A DNA stretch of 64,000 nucleotides from Pseudomonas koreensis (GCF_012986595.1 NZ_JAAQYM010000006.1:434001-498000), one strand, 5' to 3'; positions 43,693-53,098 are shown, numbered from the stretch's first letter. Notes: generated from the sequence alone by a model not told the origin. Numbers and translations: made by a program.

Positions 43693-44880
43693 ATGTCTGC
43701 GCAGCAACTGCCCCCGCAAAGCTCCATGGCGATCACCCTGCAGATCGTCTCCATCGTGTTCTACACCTTCGTCGCTTTCCTGTGCATCGGCCTGCCGATT
43801 GCGGTGCTGCCCGGTTATGTCCATGAACAGCTGGGTTTCAGCGCCGTTATTGCGGGCCTGGTGATCGGCTCGCAGTACCTGGCCACCCTGCTCAGCCGGC
43901 CCATGGCCGGGCGCATGTCCGACACCATCGGCACCAAACGCGCGATTGTTTATGGCTTGTCGGGAATTGTGCTCAGCGGGTTGCTGACCCTGATCTCGAC
44001 CTTGCTGCAGGACTTCCCGCTGCCCAGCCTGCTGATTCTGATCGCCGGGCGGCTGTTGCTCGGCGTCGCACAGGGTTTGATCGGGGTCGGCACCATCAGC
44101 TGGTGCATGGGCCAGCTCGGCACCGAGCACACCGCAAGGTCGATCGGCTGGAACGGCATCGCTTCCTACGGCGCGATTGCGATTGGCGCGCCGCTGGGTG
44201 TGGTCATGGTCGCCGATTACGGATTTATCAGCCTGGGCATCGCCCTGTCGGTACTGGCGGCGGGCGCCCTGATGTTGATCCGCAATAAACCCTCGGTGCC
44301 GGTGGTACGCGGCGAACGGCTGCCTTTTTGGGCGGTGTTCGGGCGCATTGCACCGTTTGGCGCCAGTTTGAGCCTGGCGTCCATCGGTTACGGCACGCTG
44401 ACCACGTTCATCACCCTCTATTACCCTAACCGGGGCTGGAGTGGCGCGGCGTATTGCCTGACAGTCTTCGGCGCGTGTTTCATCCTGTCGCGGCTGCTGT
44501 TCATTTCGGCCATCAGCCGTTTTGGCGGATTCAATTCGGCGATTGCCTGCATGAGCATCGAAATCGTCGGGCTGGTGTTGCTGTGGTTGGCGCCGTCCAC
44601 CGTGTTCGCATTGATCGGCGCAGGGCTGGCTGGCGTCGGCTTGTCGCTGGTGTATCCAGCGCTGGGGGTTGAAGCGATCAAACAGGTGCCCAATTCCAGC
44701 CGGGGCTCGGGGCTGGGGGCGTATGCGGTTTTTTTCGATCTGGCGCTGGCGATTGCCGGGCCGCTTATGGGCGCGGTGGCGCTGAACCTGGGGTATTCGT
44801 GGATTTTCTTTTGCGCGGCGATGCTGTCGGTGACCGGGCTGGGATTGACTTTGCTGCTCAGGCGCCGCGCCAAGACCTGA
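43693..44880 (+). CDS. MFS transporter (YhhS/YfcJ-like)
   Basis: 395 residues from ATG 43693. The in-frame extension to 43465 would translate the REPIN and is rejected. Twelve hydrophobic segments; the loop 2-3 signature GRMSDTIGTKRAIVYG is the major-facilitator motif A. Closest by feel to the YhhS/YfcJ efflux group. Substrate unknown. REPINs flank it on both sides, so it is an isolated unit. Confidence 0.85.
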   Translation: MSAQQLPPQSSMAITLQIVSIVFYTFVAFLCIGLPIAVLPGYVHEQLGFSAVIAGLVIGSQYLATLLSRPMAGRMSDTIGTKRAIVYGLSGIVLSGLLTLISTLLQDFPLPSLLILIAGRLLLGVAQGLIGVGTISWCMGQLGTEHTARSIGWNGIASYGAIAIGAPLGVVMVADYGFISLGIALSVLAAGALMLIRNKPSVPVVRGERLPFWAVFGRIAPFGASLSLASIGYGTLTTFITLYYPNRGWSGAAYCLTVFGACFILSRLLFISAISRFGGFNSAIACMSIEIVGLVLLWLAPSTVFALIGAGLAGVGLSLVYPALGVEAIKQVPNSSRGSGLGAYAVFFDLALAIAGPLMGAVALNLGYSWIFFCAAMLSVTGLGLTLLLRRRAKT

Positions 44881-44897
44881 GGTCTGGCGAAATTCTT

Positions 44898-44986
44898 TGT
44901 AGGAGTGAGCCTGCTCGCGATAGCGGAGGGTCAGTCGACATTTACTTCACTGACACTCCGCTATCGCGAGCAGGCTCACTCCTACA
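44898..44986. repeat. REPIN, GAGTGAGCCTGCTCGCGATA type
   Basis: Inverted repeat between the MFS gene and the convergent hydrolase gene. Arms TGTAGGAGTGAGCCTGCTCG and complement. Confidence 0.9.
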
Positions 44987-45013
44987 TTGGATCAGCGGTG
45001 TTTGTGGATCGGG

Positions 45014-46051
45014 TTATTGATCCGCGGTCTGCATCCCCGCCCGGCTCGGCTTGCCCAGCGTGCGCGAGAAGAACTGTCCGGCTTCGGAGATCAGGTTGCG
45101 GTGGATGTCTTCGCGGTCCACGCCGTCGGCGTCGGTGCACAGCGCCGGCATGGCGCGGATCTGCTCTTCGTTGCACGGCGCCATGAACACGAAGTGCCCT
45201 GCCCCGGCGAGCAATTTGAAGTCCGGCGCGGTCGGCAGTTTGCGCGCCAGCGCGGCGGCGTTCTTGTCGAAGGCCACCAGTTTGTCGCCGTCGCCGCTGT
45301 ACAGCAGCACCGGCACATGCACGTCGGCCAGGGTGTGACGACCAAACTTCAGGCTCAGCGGCGCCATCAACAGCAGCGCATGCACACGCGGATCGGCCAC
45401 TGGCTGCAGATCATCGCGATCGACGATCAATTCACCCTGGGTGTTGCAGGCATCGCGGTCGTCCGGGCGTTCCTGGCAGTAACGGCGCAGGCGATCCAGA
45501 TCCGGCTGGGCGCCGGAGAGAATCAACGCAGTCTCGCCACCGGCCGAATAACCAATCACCCCCACCTGATCGGCGTTGACGAACGGCGAAAGCATCGGGT
45601 CGCCGAGGGTGGCGGTGATCGCTTCGGAAATCTGGATCGGCCGCCCGTACAGATTGCTCAGCGTGCCAAGTCGGCTGTGGTCTCTGGAGTTGTCGCCGGG
45701 ATGAATCACCGCGACCACGACAAACCCCTTACGGGCCAACGAGGTGGCGAGGTCATGCAGGGCGATGGGCGTGCCGGTGTTGCCGTGGGACAACATCAGC
45801 ATCGGAAAGCGGCCGATGGCGACCTTGGTGTCTTCGCCGGCCTCGACCTTGTAGCCTTCAAGCAGGCTGGTATGCTCGCGGTCGCTGGAAGGATAGAAAG
45901 CGATGGCGCGCATCGGTCGCAGGTCCAGCGGATCGAGGAATGTCATTTCGTGGTAACCGACACTCCACACGGGGTGTCGCCCGGGCGCGGCATGCACTGA
46001 ACCGAGGCTGCCAAGCAGGCAAATCAGTAACGTTGCACAAAGACGCATCAT
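45014..46051 (-). CDS. Exported alpha/beta hydrolase
   Basis: 345 residues from ATG 46051 (ATG 46048 or GTG 46063 also possible). A signal peptide ends near VHAA. Alpha/beta-hydrolase fold: FPMLMLSHGNTG is the oxyanion strand-loop, VIGYSAGGETALI the nucleophile elbow with Ser, VPVLLYSGDGD the acid, and GAGHFVF the catalytic His. Resembles the dienelactone hydrolase / PAF acetylhydrolase-like group, so esterase activity on a periplasmic substrate is likely. Substrate unknown. Confidence 0.83.
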   Translation of the reverse strand: MMRLCATLLICLLGSLGSVHAAPGRHPVWSVGYHEMTFLDPLDLRPMRAIAFYPSSDREHTSLLEGYKVEAGEDTKVAIGRFPMLMLSHGNTGTPIALHDLATSLARKGFVVVAVIHPGDNSRDHSRLGTLSNLYGRPIQISEAITATLGDPMLSPFVNADQVGVIGYSAGGETALILSGAQPDLDRLRRYCQERPDDRDACNTQGELIVDRDDLQPVADPRVHALLLMAPLSLKFGRHTLADVHVPVLLYSGDGDKLVAFDKNAAALARKLPTAPDFKLLAGAGHFVFMAPCNEEQIRAMPALCTDADGVDREDIHRNLISEAGQFFSRTLGKPSRAGMQTADQ

Positions 46052-46289
46052 GGGATGGCCCACCCTGTGTTACTCAATCGAAAGATCCTTTGTGTTCCGA
46101 CACGCCCGAAACCCTGAGGTTCGGTAATCCGGCGCGGCGTTGCACTCAGACGTTGATCGTTTGACTGCATAACCCGGGCCAGATTATGCAACAGTCAGAA
46201 ACAAAAAACTCCGCATCTGGCCCTTGCAGAACCAGAATACAGAGTTTTTTGAGGCGCGACCTGAACCGCAGCTGGTCTTTACGCAATGC

Positions 46290-46901
46290 TTACGCAGCGG
46301 CGAACAATTGCTCGCTGATCTTCGCTTGAGCAGCGCTCATCGCGTTGTTGCGCACTTCTTCACCGTAGGCCAGACCTTCGGCACGGACGATTTCGATGTC
46401 GGTGATGCCGAGGAAGCCCAGTACCAGCTTCAGATATTCTTCGTGAGCAATGCCGCTCGCCTGACCGGCATGGATGCCGCCGGAGGTGGAAACGATCACC
46501 ACTTTCTTGCCACCGCACAGGCCTTCAGGACCTGCTTCGGTGTAACGGAAGGTCTGACCGGCAACGGCGACACGGTCGATCCAGGCCTTGAGCTGGGTCG
46601 GCACGGTGAAGTTGTACATCGGCGCGGCGATCACGATGGCGTCGGCAGCGATGAACTCGGCCAGGGTCGAGGCGCTCAGCTCGGCTTCGTGCTGTTGCGC
46701 AGCATCGCGCAATTCAGCGGTGGTGCCGGCGGCCACCAGGGTGGTCGACGAGAAGTGGCTGATGGCGTCGGCGGCCAGGTCGCGGTAGGTCACCACGGCG
46801 GTAGGCTCGGCGGCTTGCCAGGCTTTGACGACTTGACTGCTCAACTGACGGGAAGCCGAGTTGTCGCCCAGAATGCTCGAATCGATGTGCAGCAGTTTCA
46901 T
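46290..46901 (-). CDS. azoR: FMN-dependent NADH-azoreductase
   Basis: 203 residues after AGGAGA. Flavodoxin-like fold: KLLHIDSSILGDNSASRQLS binds the FMN phosphate, PMYNFTVPTQLKAWIDRV and STSGGIHAG contact the isoalloxazine. A homodimeric cytosolic enzyme that reduces azo compounds and quinones with NADH. Divergent from a LysR regulator that probably controls it. Confidence 0.93.
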   Translation of the reverse strand: MKLLHIDSSILGDNSASRQLSSQVVKAWQAAEPTAVVTYRDLAADAISHFSSTTLVAAGTTAELRDAAQQHEAELSASTLAEFIAADAIVIAAPMYNFTVPTQLKAWIDRVAVAGQTFRYTEAGPEGLCGGKKVVIVSTSGGIHAGQASGIAHEEYLKLVLGFLGITDIEIVRAEGLAYGEEVRNNAMSAAQAKISEQLFAAA

Positions 46902-47026
46902 GTGGAATCTCCTGGAAAGAATCGCCGGTGGCGACGGAATGGAGACAATCCTACGGAAGAAACCAATAGCTGATTAGCCGCCGACAATGCGATAGTTCGT
47001 CCCACTGATAGAACGGTGGATTTTTC

Positions 47027-47935
47027 ATGCAGGATCTCAACGATCTCTACTATTTCGCCAAGGTGGTCGAGGCCGGTGGCTTCGCGGCGGCCGGGCGTTT
47101 GCTGGGCATTCCCAAGTCGCGGCTGTCGCGACGCATTGCCGAACTCGAAGAACGTCTCGGCGCCCGGCTGCTGCAACGCACCACCCGCCAGTTGAACCTG
47201 ACCGCCGTCGGCGAGCGTTATTTGCGCCATTGCCAAGCCATGTTGCTCGAAGCGGAAATGGCCGACGAAGCCGTCGCCAGTATGTCCAGCGAGCCCAAAG
47301 GACGCCTGCGTGTGTCGTGTCCCACCGGGCTGGCCCGGGAAATGCTGCCGTGGGTGATCAGTGAATTCCTTGGCAAGTTCCCCCAGGTACAACTGGAGGT
47401 GGTGCTGCTCAATCGACGCGTTGACCTGGTCGCCGAAGGCTTCGACGTCGCCCTGCGCGTGCGCGAACTGGGCGATGAAGATCCGCTGCTGGTCACCCGT
47501 CGTCTGCGCCAGGCACAAATGGTCGTGGTGGCCAGCCCGGCCTTTGTCCAGGGCAAGACGATCCGCCACCCGCAGGACCTGAAGTCGCTGCCGGTGCTCG
47601 GCGCGCTGGAAGCGGACCGCATGGTCCACGTGCGCTTGCTCGATCAACAGGGCAACAGCGTCGAATTGAACATGGAAGCGCGGCTGGGCATCGATGATTT
47701 CATCGTACGCAAGGCCTGCGTGCTGGCCGGCCAGGGCTTTACCCTGCTACCGATGATGTATTGCGAGGCCGACCTTGAGAGCGGCGCGCTGGTGCAACTG
47801 CTGCCCGAGTGGTCGTTGCCTGCCGGCTGGTTGCAGGCGGTGTATCCGCATCGGCGCGGGGTGATGCCGGCAGTGCGGGCGTGGATCGATCACCTGGTCG
47901 AATCGTTCAATGCGTGTGGGGAGCGACTGTTATGA
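47027..47935 (+). CDS. LysR-family transcriptional regulator
   Basis: 302 residues. The N-terminal winged helix-turn-helix begins DLNDLYYFAKVVEAGGFAAA and continues ...LLGIPKSRLSRRIAELE, then the usual effector-binding domain (RLRVSCPTGLAREMLPWVIS). Divergent from azoR with 125 bases between starts. LysR proteins of this kind usually control the divergent gene in response to a quinone or other electrophile. Its stop overlaps the next start (ATGA). Confidence 0.9.
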   Translation: MQDLNDLYYFAKVVEAGGFAAAGRLLGIPKSRLSRRIAELEERLGARLLQRTTRQLNLTAVGERYLRHCQAMLLEAEMADEAVASMSSEPKGRLRVSCPTGLAREMLPWVISEFLGKFPQVQLEVVLLNRRVDLVAEGFDVALRVRELGDEDPLLVTRRLRQAQMVVVASPAFVQGKTIRHPQDLKSLPVLGALEADRMVHVRLLDQQGNSVELNMEARLGIDDFIVRKACVLAGQGFTLLPMMYCEADLESGALVQLLPEWSLPAGWLQAVYPHRRGVMPAVRAWIDHLVESFNACGERLL

Positions 47936-48291
47936 CAAAAGGAAAGATGAACGAAGCGGAGGTCGCCGCCTTCTGCCTGGCTTTGCCGGGCGCGCGGGAG
48001 GATTACAAATGGGGCGGCGTGCGGGTGTTCTCGATTGCCGGCAACAAGATGTTCGCCCTGCAGGGGCTGCGCGGAGATTCTCTGGCGTTCAAGGTCGACA
48101 AGGATCTGTTTCTCGGCCATTGCGACCGCCCGGGCATTCACCCGGCGCCTTATCTGGCGCGGGCGCAGTGGATCATCATGCACCCGCCCTACCCGCTGGG
48201 TGCGGAAGAATTGCGCGGGTTGCTGACGCGCTCGCATCAGTTGGTGGTGAGCAAATTGCCGAAGAAAACCCAAATCGGATTATTGCTGTAA
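47932..48291 (+). CDS. MmcQ/YjbR family protein
   Basis: 119 residues from ATG 47932, overlapping the LysR stop, with GGGGAG 9 bases upstream. CyaY-like fold of MmcQ/YjbR proteins: AEVAAFCLALPGAREDYKW, FKVDKDLF, PAPYLARAQWIIM, and the C-terminal SHQLVVSKLPKKTQ helix. Family members are small DNA-binding-like proteins without an agreed function. Translationally coupled to the regulator. Confidence 0.85.
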   Translation: MTKGKMNEAEVAAFCLALPGAREDYKWGGVRVFSIAGNKMFALQGLRGDSLAFKVDKDLFLGHCDRPGIHPAPYLARAQWIIMHPPYPLGAEELRGLLTRSHQLVVSKLPKKTQIGLLL

Positions 48292-48300
48292 ACCCGATCT

Positions 48301-48389
48301 CTGTAGGAGCTGCCGGAGGCTGCGATCTTTTGACTTTGATCTTTGTAAAAGCAAGGTCAAAAGATCGCAGCCTTCGGCAGCTCCTACAG
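48301..48389. repeat. REPIN, TGTAGGAGCTGCCGGAGG type
   Basis: Inverted repeat between the convergent MmcQ/YjbR and DUF1294 genes. Arms CTGTAGGAGCTGCCGGAGGC and complement. Confidence 0.9.
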
Positions 48390-48404
48390 GGAATTTGTGG
48401 TGAT

Positions 48405-48833
48405 TTAGAACAATGAAAGCAGGTTCGAACCGAGAAACAACTGGTCGATCCAGAACACCTGATGCAGCGCCACGATCGCCCAGAACAGAATCTGAAACGA
48501 CACCTTGCGCGTCTTGTGCCGGAACACCTGCTGGGCAAGCAGCGCACCGGGCCAGCCGCCGGCCAGCTCCAATGCATGCAGGATGTTTTCCGGGGTGCGC
48601 CAGGCGTCGACGCGGGCCTTGCGCTTGTCCGCCCAGTACATGAAAAACGTCAATACGCTGACCACGCCATAGGCGGTCAGCGGTACCAGCGAAATTCCCT
48701 GCAGCCACATCGACAGCGCGCCGAACAGCGGCAATGCGCAGACGATCAGCAACACCGCCAGTTTCAATTTCAGATGCTGAATGCCGCCACCGGACGAGCG
48801 TCCGTCCGGGCGGCGTGAGCGGGCATCACTCAT
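48405..48833 (-). CDS. DUF1294 membrane protein
   Basis: 142 residues from ATG 48833, overlapping the uppP stop (ATGA), so translationally coupled to it. Three hydrophobic segments at about 24-42, 49-66 and 114-135. The conserved core YGVVSVLTFFMYWADKRKA...RTPENILHALELAGGWPGAL is diagnostic of DUF1294. Unknown function; usually inner membrane. Confidence 0.85.
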   Translation of the reverse strand: MSDARSRRPDGRSSGGGIQHLKLKLAVLLIVCALPLFGALSMWLQGISLVPLTAYGVVSVLTFFMYWADKRKARVDAWRTPENILHALELAGGWPGALLAQQVFRHKTRKVSFQILFWAIVALHQVFWIDQLFLGSNLLSLF

Positions 48834-49663
48834 GGTTTGGCCGCCGACCAGTCCACCCAGCCGAACTGCCAGGTCGCCAGAATCACCAGACCGAAGACAA
48901 TCCGGTACCAGGCGAACGCCGCGTAGCTGTGGCTGGCGATGAACTTGAGCAGACCACGCACGGCGATCATGGCGAAGATGAACGCGGTGACGAAGCCAAT
49001 GGCGAACACCGGGAAGTCCGCCGGTACGAACAGATGGCGATACTTGTAGCCCGAGTACACCGCCGCACCGACCATGGTCGGCATCGCCAGGAAGAACGAG
49101 AATTCGGTCGCGGTCTTGCGCGAAAGGCCGAACAGCAAGCCACCGATGATCGTCGAACCGGAGCGTGAGGTGCCGGGAATCATCGCCAGACACTGTGCGA
49201 AACCGACTTTCAGTGCATCTTTCCAGGTGATCTCGTCCACGGTTTCGGCGTGCACGGCATGTTGCCGACGCTCGGCCCACAACATGATCACGCCACCCAC
49301 CACCAGCGCGGTGGCAACGGTGATCGGGTTAAACAGGTACTGGTGGATCAGGTCGGCAAAAATCACCCCCAACACCACTGCCGGCAGAAACGCGATCAGC
49401 AGATTGGCGGTGAAACGCCGCGCACTCGGCTGGGTTGGCAAGCCGATCACTACATCGAGAATCTTGCGGCGAAACTCCCAGACCACCGCGAGGATCGCGC
49501 CGAGCTGAATAATGATGTTGAACGCCATGGCCCGTTCGCCGCCGAAGTCGAGCAGGTCGGCCACAATGATCTGGTGCCCGGTACTGGAAATGGGCAGAAA
49601 CTCCGTCAGCCCCTCTACAACTCCAAGAATCAGTGCCTGAAAGGCGGTCCAAAGATCCATCAA
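48830..49663 (-). CDS. uppP: Undecaprenyl-diphosphatase
   Basis: 277 residues. Polytopic BacA-type enzyme: LGVVEGLTEFLPISSTGH near the N-terminus and PGTSRSGSTIIGG near residue 180 form the two-fold active site with conserved Glu, Ser and Arg. It dephosphorylates undecaprenyl diphosphate to recycle the lipid carrier for peptidoglycan and polysaccharide synthesis, and gives bacitracin tolerance. Confidence 0.95.
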   Translation of the reverse strand: MMDLWTAFQALILGVVEGLTEFLPISSTGHQIIVADLLDFGGERAMAFNIIIQLGAILAVVWEFRRKILDVVIGLPTQPSARRFTANLLIAFLPAVVLGVIFADLIHQYLFNPITVATALVVGGVIMLWAERRQHAVHAETVDEITWKDALKVGFAQCLAMIPGTSRSGSTIIGGLLFGLSRKTATEFSFFLAMPTMVGAAVYSGYKYRHLFVPADFPVFAIGFVTAFIFAMIAVRGLLKFIASHSYAAFAWYRIVFGLVILATWQFGWVDWSAAKP

Positions 49664-49964
49664 TCCCCCAAAGAGCGATGCGCGCGGGCATGCTCCGATA
49701 ATATTTTTTTACGTTCACTGCGTTCAGCGTAGCGGTTTGTTGCTGTACCGATTCCGCGCGCACAGGATCCACACGAAACGGTCAAAATTCCGTGAAATAT
49801 CAATTTGAATTCAGGTTTTCACGCGCGGGGCCGAAATCTTAACAGACAAGCCTTAATAGTGCTGTGGCGTTATTCGACTTGGGTCGCGTATGCCCGATCA
49901 CCCAAACGTGGTTGGATGCTGGCGTTGATTTATTACAAGAAAAAGAAATCGGAGTGACAGCGTT
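49664..49964. promoter_or_regulatory. Intergenic region between uppP and the chemoreceptor
   Basis: 301 bases between divergent genes. A FliA-type promoter (TAAA-N15-GCCGATAA) was looked for on the chemoreceptor side and not found. No hairpin or repeat of note. Confidence 0.3.
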
Positions 49965-51599
49965 ATGAACAGCTTGCGCAGTGTGTCGATCAGCCGACGC
50001 TTGTGGCTCATTTTGATTGTGGCGGTGGTCATGTTGTTGACCTTGGGCGTATTGATGCTCAAGCAGATCCACGATGACCTGTACCACGCCAAGGCGCAGA
50101 AAACCCAGCATGTGGTGCAGACCGCCAGCGGCCTGCTGACCTATTACCACGACCTGGAAACCGCCGGCACCCTCACCCGCGACGCCGCGCAGAAACAGGC
50201 GCTGACCGCCATTCGCGGCCTGCGCTACGACCAGAGCGACTACTTCTGGATCAACGACCTCACACCGGTGATGGTTATGCACCCGACCAACCCCAAGCTC
50301 GAAGGCCAGAACCTCTCGGCGATCCGCGACCCGGACGGTTTTGCGGTGTTCAACGAGATGGTCGCGATCGCCAGAAGCAAGGGCGCGGGCATGGTCAATT
50401 ACCGCTGGCCCAAGCCCGGCGCCAGCGAGCCGGTGGCGAAAACTTCTTACGTCAAACTGTTCGAGCCGTGGGGCTGGGTGCTCGGCTCCGGCGTCTACAT
50501 CGATGACGTGCAGAGCGAGTTCCAGGGCCAGGTGATCAAGGCTTCGGTGATCGGCTTGGTGATTGCCGTGATCATGGCCCTGCTGGTGATTCTGATTGCC
50601 CGCAGCATCGTGCGCCCGCTGCAGGAATCGGTGAACGCCATGGCCAACATCGCCAGCGGCGAAAGCGACCTGACCCGCAGCCTCGATACCCACGGCCAGG
50701 ACGAAGTCACGCAACTGGCGCATCACTTCAATGCCTTTACCGCCAAGTTGCGCCGGGTCATCGGTGACTTGCAGGTGTCGGCCAGTGCGCTGGGCCAGTC
50801 GTCCAGCGAACTGGGCAACGATGCCACCCAGGCCCAGCAACGCAGCCAACAGCAATCGCAGCAGATGGAGTTGGTGGCGACCGCGATCAACGAAGTGACC
50901 TACGGCGTGCAGGATGTGGCAAAGAATGCCGAGCATGCCGCCGCGGAAATGCGCGACGCCGAAGCCCAGGCGCAACAGGGCCAGATCAACATCGATGGCA
51001 GCCTGCAACAGATCGACAAGCTGTCCGGGACCATTGATCAGGCGGTCGAAGTTATTCGTACGCTGGCGGCGGAAAGCACGCAGATCGGCAGCGTGCTGGA
51101 GGTAATCCGCTCGATTGCCGAGCAGACCAACCTGCTGGCGCTCAATGCGGCCATCGAAGCCGCCCGCGCCGGTGAGCAGGGCCGAGGCTTTGCGGTGGTG
51201 GCCGATGAAGTGCGTCTGCTGGCCCAGCGCACGCAAAAATCGACGGCAGAAATCCAGGCCATGATCGAACGTCTCCAGAATCACTCGGAGGCGGCGGTCA
51301 AGGTCATCGGCGACAGCAGCAAGGCGTCGCAACTGACCATCGAACAGGCCGGCCTCGCCGGTGCCAGCCTCAACGCCATCGGCCAGGCGCTGCGCAATCT
51401 CAATGGCCTGAACGCCTCGATCGCCAGTGCCACGCTGCAACAGGCGCATGTGGTCGAGGACATTAACCAGAATGTGACCCAAGCGGCCGGGCTGTCCCAC
51501 AGCACGGCGCTGGCGGCGGAACAGTCGAGCGCGGCGAGCGTTCGACTTGGCCAATTGAGCGAACAACTCAACCAGTTGCTGCGCCAGTTCCGCGTCTAA
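49965..51599 (+). CDS. Methyl-accepting chemotaxis protein, single-Cache sensor
   Basis: 544 residues. Membrane helix at about 12-33, periplasmic sCache_2-type sensor at about 35-190 (DQSDYFWINDLTPVMVMHPT and FEPWGWVLGSGVYIDDV), second membrane helix at about 195-212, HAMP, then the signalling domain with the hairpin tip EQTNLLALNAAIEAARAGEQ. sCache receptors of this type usually sense C2/C3 carboxylates. It couples to CheA/CheW. Isolated gene with a REPIN after it. No C-terminal CheR pentapeptide seen. Confidence 0.93.
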   Translation: MNSLRSVSISRRLWLILIVAVVMLLTLGVLMLKQIHDDLYHAKAQKTQHVVQTASGLLTYYHDLETAGTLTRDAAQKQALTAIRGLRYDQSDYFWINDLTPVMVMHPTNPKLEGQNLSAIRDPDGFAVFNEMVAIARSKGAGMVNYRWPKPGASEPVAKTSYVKLFEPWGWVLGSGVYIDDVQSEFQGQVIKASVIGLVIAVIMALLVILIARSIVRPLQESVNAMANIASGESDLTRSLDTHGQDEVTQLAHHFNAFTAKLRRVIGDLQVSASALGQSSSELGNDATQAQQRSQQQSQQMELVATAINEVTYGVQDVAKNAEHAAAEMRDAEAQAQQGQINIDGSLQQIDKLSGTIDQAVEVIRTLAAESTQIGSVLEVIRSIAEQTNLLALNAAIEAARAGEQGRGFAVVADEVRLLAQRTQKSTAEIQAMIERLQNHSEAAVKVIGDSSKASQLTIEQAGLAGASLNAIGQALRNLNGLNASIASATLQQAHVVEDINQNVTQAAGLSHSTALAAEQSSAASVRLGQLSEQLNQLLRQFRV

Positions 51600-51608
51600 C
51601 CGCCCCCA

Positions 51609-51699
51609 CTGTAGGAGTGAGCCTGCTCGCGATAGCGTCGTATCAGTCAACCACAGAGTGGCTGACCGACCGCCATCGCGAGCAGGCTCACTCCTACAG
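51609..51699. repeat. REPIN, GAGTGAGCCTGCTCGCGATA type
   Basis: Inverted repeat between the chemoreceptor and pnuC. Arms CTGTAGGAGTGAGCCTGCTC and complement. Confidence 0.9.
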
Positions 51700-51747
51700 G
51701 TTTTTGGGTACAATCCGCTCCCTCCTCAATTCCCCCAAGGAACCCCC

Positions 51748-52311
51748 ATGTCCGGGCTTGAACTGTTTGCCGCCGCCCTCGGCGTGATCGCCGTCTGGCT
51801 GACGGTCAAACAGAACCCGTGGTGCTGGCCGATCGGCCTGGTGATGGTGTTGCTGTACAGCTGGATCTTCTATGACGTGAAGCTGTACTCGGACATGTTG
51901 TTGCAAGTGATCTACGCCGCGCTGCAGGTCTACGGCTGGTGGCAATGGACCCGCGCCGGGACGATGCATGACGGGCGCGATGTCACGCGTCTGGACCGGC
52001 GCTCGCTCCTGCTCGGCCTGGGCGTGGGCGCCCTCGGCAGCCTGCTGCTGGGCGCAGCCATGGCGCACTGGACCGATGCCGCGCAACCATGGCTCGATGC
52101 GGCGCTGACGGCGTTCAGTCTGGTCGCGCAATTGTGGATGGCGCAGAAGCGCCTGCAATGCTGGGCGCTGTGGTTCGTGCTGGATGTGATTTTCGTCGGC
52201 CTGTTCCTTTATAAAGGTCTGTACCTCACCGCCGCGCTGTATGCGCTATTCACTCTGATTGCCGTGCAAGGCTGGCGGGAATGGCGCGCCGATCCGGCGT
52301 TGCAGCGATGA
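51748..52311 (+). CDS. pnuC: PnuC-type nicotinamide riboside transporter
   Basis: 187 residues from ATG 51748 with AAGGAA upstream. Six or seven hydrophobic segments with the PnuC motif WCWPIGLVMVLLYSWIFYDV, then YAALQVYGWWQW and WALWFVLDVIFVGLFLYKG. It takes up nicotinamide riboside, trapped by phosphorylation. It overlaps the next gene (ATGA), a NadR-like kinase, which supports this substrate. Confidence 0.9.
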   Translation: MSGLELFAAALGVIAVWLTVKQNPWCWPIGLVMVLLYSWIFYDVKLYSDMLLQVIYAALQVYGWWQWTRAGTMHDGRDVTRLDRRSLLLGLGVGALGSLLLGAAMAHWTDAAQPWLDAALTAFSLVAQLWMAQKRLQCWALWFVLDVIFVGLFLYKGLYLTAALYALFTLIAVQGWREWRADPALQR

Positions 52312-52832
52312 AAGTCGTTGTTCTCACCGGTCCGGAATCCACCGGCAAGAGCTGGCTGGCTGCGGGCCTTCAGGCACACTTCGGCGGCGTAAGGGTGGAT
52401 GAATACGTACGTTGGTTCATCGAGCAGAACCCGCGCGATACGTGCCTCAACGACATCCCGGAGATCGCTCGCGGGCAGTTGCAGTGGGAAGACCAGGCGC
52501 GGGCGCAGCAGCCCGAGCTGCTGATTCTCGACACCCACCTGCTGAGCAATATCCTCTGGAGCCAGACCCTGTTTGGCGCCTGCCCGGCGTGGCTGGAACC
52601 TGAGCTGCTGGCGCGGCATTACGACCTGCACCTGTTATTGTCCCCGGAGCAGATCGACTGGACTGACGACGGCCAGCGCTGCCAGCCGCAATTGATCGAG
52701 CGGATGGCGTTCTATCAGGCCACTCGCGACTGGCTGGTACAACACGGGCAACCGCTGCAGATCATTCAGGGCAACTGGGATGAACGCCGTGCCCAAGCCT
52801 TCGCCGCCGTCGCGCGTTTGTTGGCTGATTGA
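52308..52832 (+). CDS. NadR-like ribosylnicotinamide kinase (AAA ATPase)
   Basis: 174 residues from ATG 52308, overlapping the pnuC stop. P-loop GPESTGKSW at the N-terminus as in the kinase domain of NadR; then VDEYVRWFIEQ, LDTHLLSN and the catalytic WTDDGQR region. It lacks the NMN adenylyltransferase and DNA-binding domains of E. coli NadR. Predicted to phosphorylate imported nicotinamide riboside to NMN, driving uptake by PnuC. Confidence 0.85.
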   Translation: MKVVVLTGPESTGKSWLAAGLQAHFGGVRVDEYVRWFIEQNPRDTCLNDIPEIARGQLQWEDQARAQQPELLILDTHLLSNILWSQTLFGACPAWLEPELLARHYDLHLLLSPEQIDWTDDGQRCQPQLIERMAFYQATRDWLVQHGQPLQIIQGNWDERRAQAFAAVARLLAD

Positions 52833-52898
52833 CCACTCGAAGGGCCCCTTTAAGGGCCAAAGTGTCCATTCCTGAAACACCTTTCCCCGCGCAAAGCA

Positions 52899-52912
52899 GC
52901 CATTTAAATGGC
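52899..52912. promoter_or_regulatory. 14-bp perfect palindrome GCCATTTAAATGGC
   Basis: A perfect 14-bp palindrome between the kinase gene and the fap operon, 36 bases before the first fap inverted repeat. It could be an additional operator or the remains of a terminator; there is no T-tract. Confidence 0.35.
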
Positions 52913-52934
52913 CTTCATCATTTTGTCAGCCCAT

Positions 52935-53036
52935 CTGTTACGCCGATGAAACAGCCTTCGGCAAACCCTTGTTGCAGAGCGTTGCGCCGCCCCTGACCCG
53001 GCCAGGGCCCGCGCGACTGTTTCAGCGCTGAGACAG
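52935..53036 (+). promoter_or_regulatory. Two candidate enhancer (UAS) sites of the fap operon
   Basis: Two 20-bp inverted repeats of consensus CTGTTTCA-N4-TGAAACAG. Site 1 is at 52935-52954 (CTGTTACG and TGAAACAG halves). Site 2 is at 53017-53036 (CTGTTTCA and TGAGACAG halves). Their centres are 82 bases apart, about eight helical turns, so they face the same side of the DNA. Both lie upstream of the sigma-54 element, as expected for binding of an enhancer-binding protein. Confidence 0.65.
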
Positions 53037-53098
53037 ATGATGTATCAACGCTGCACGCGCCAGCGCCAACCCATTGAAAATCAACGACAACTCAAAAG

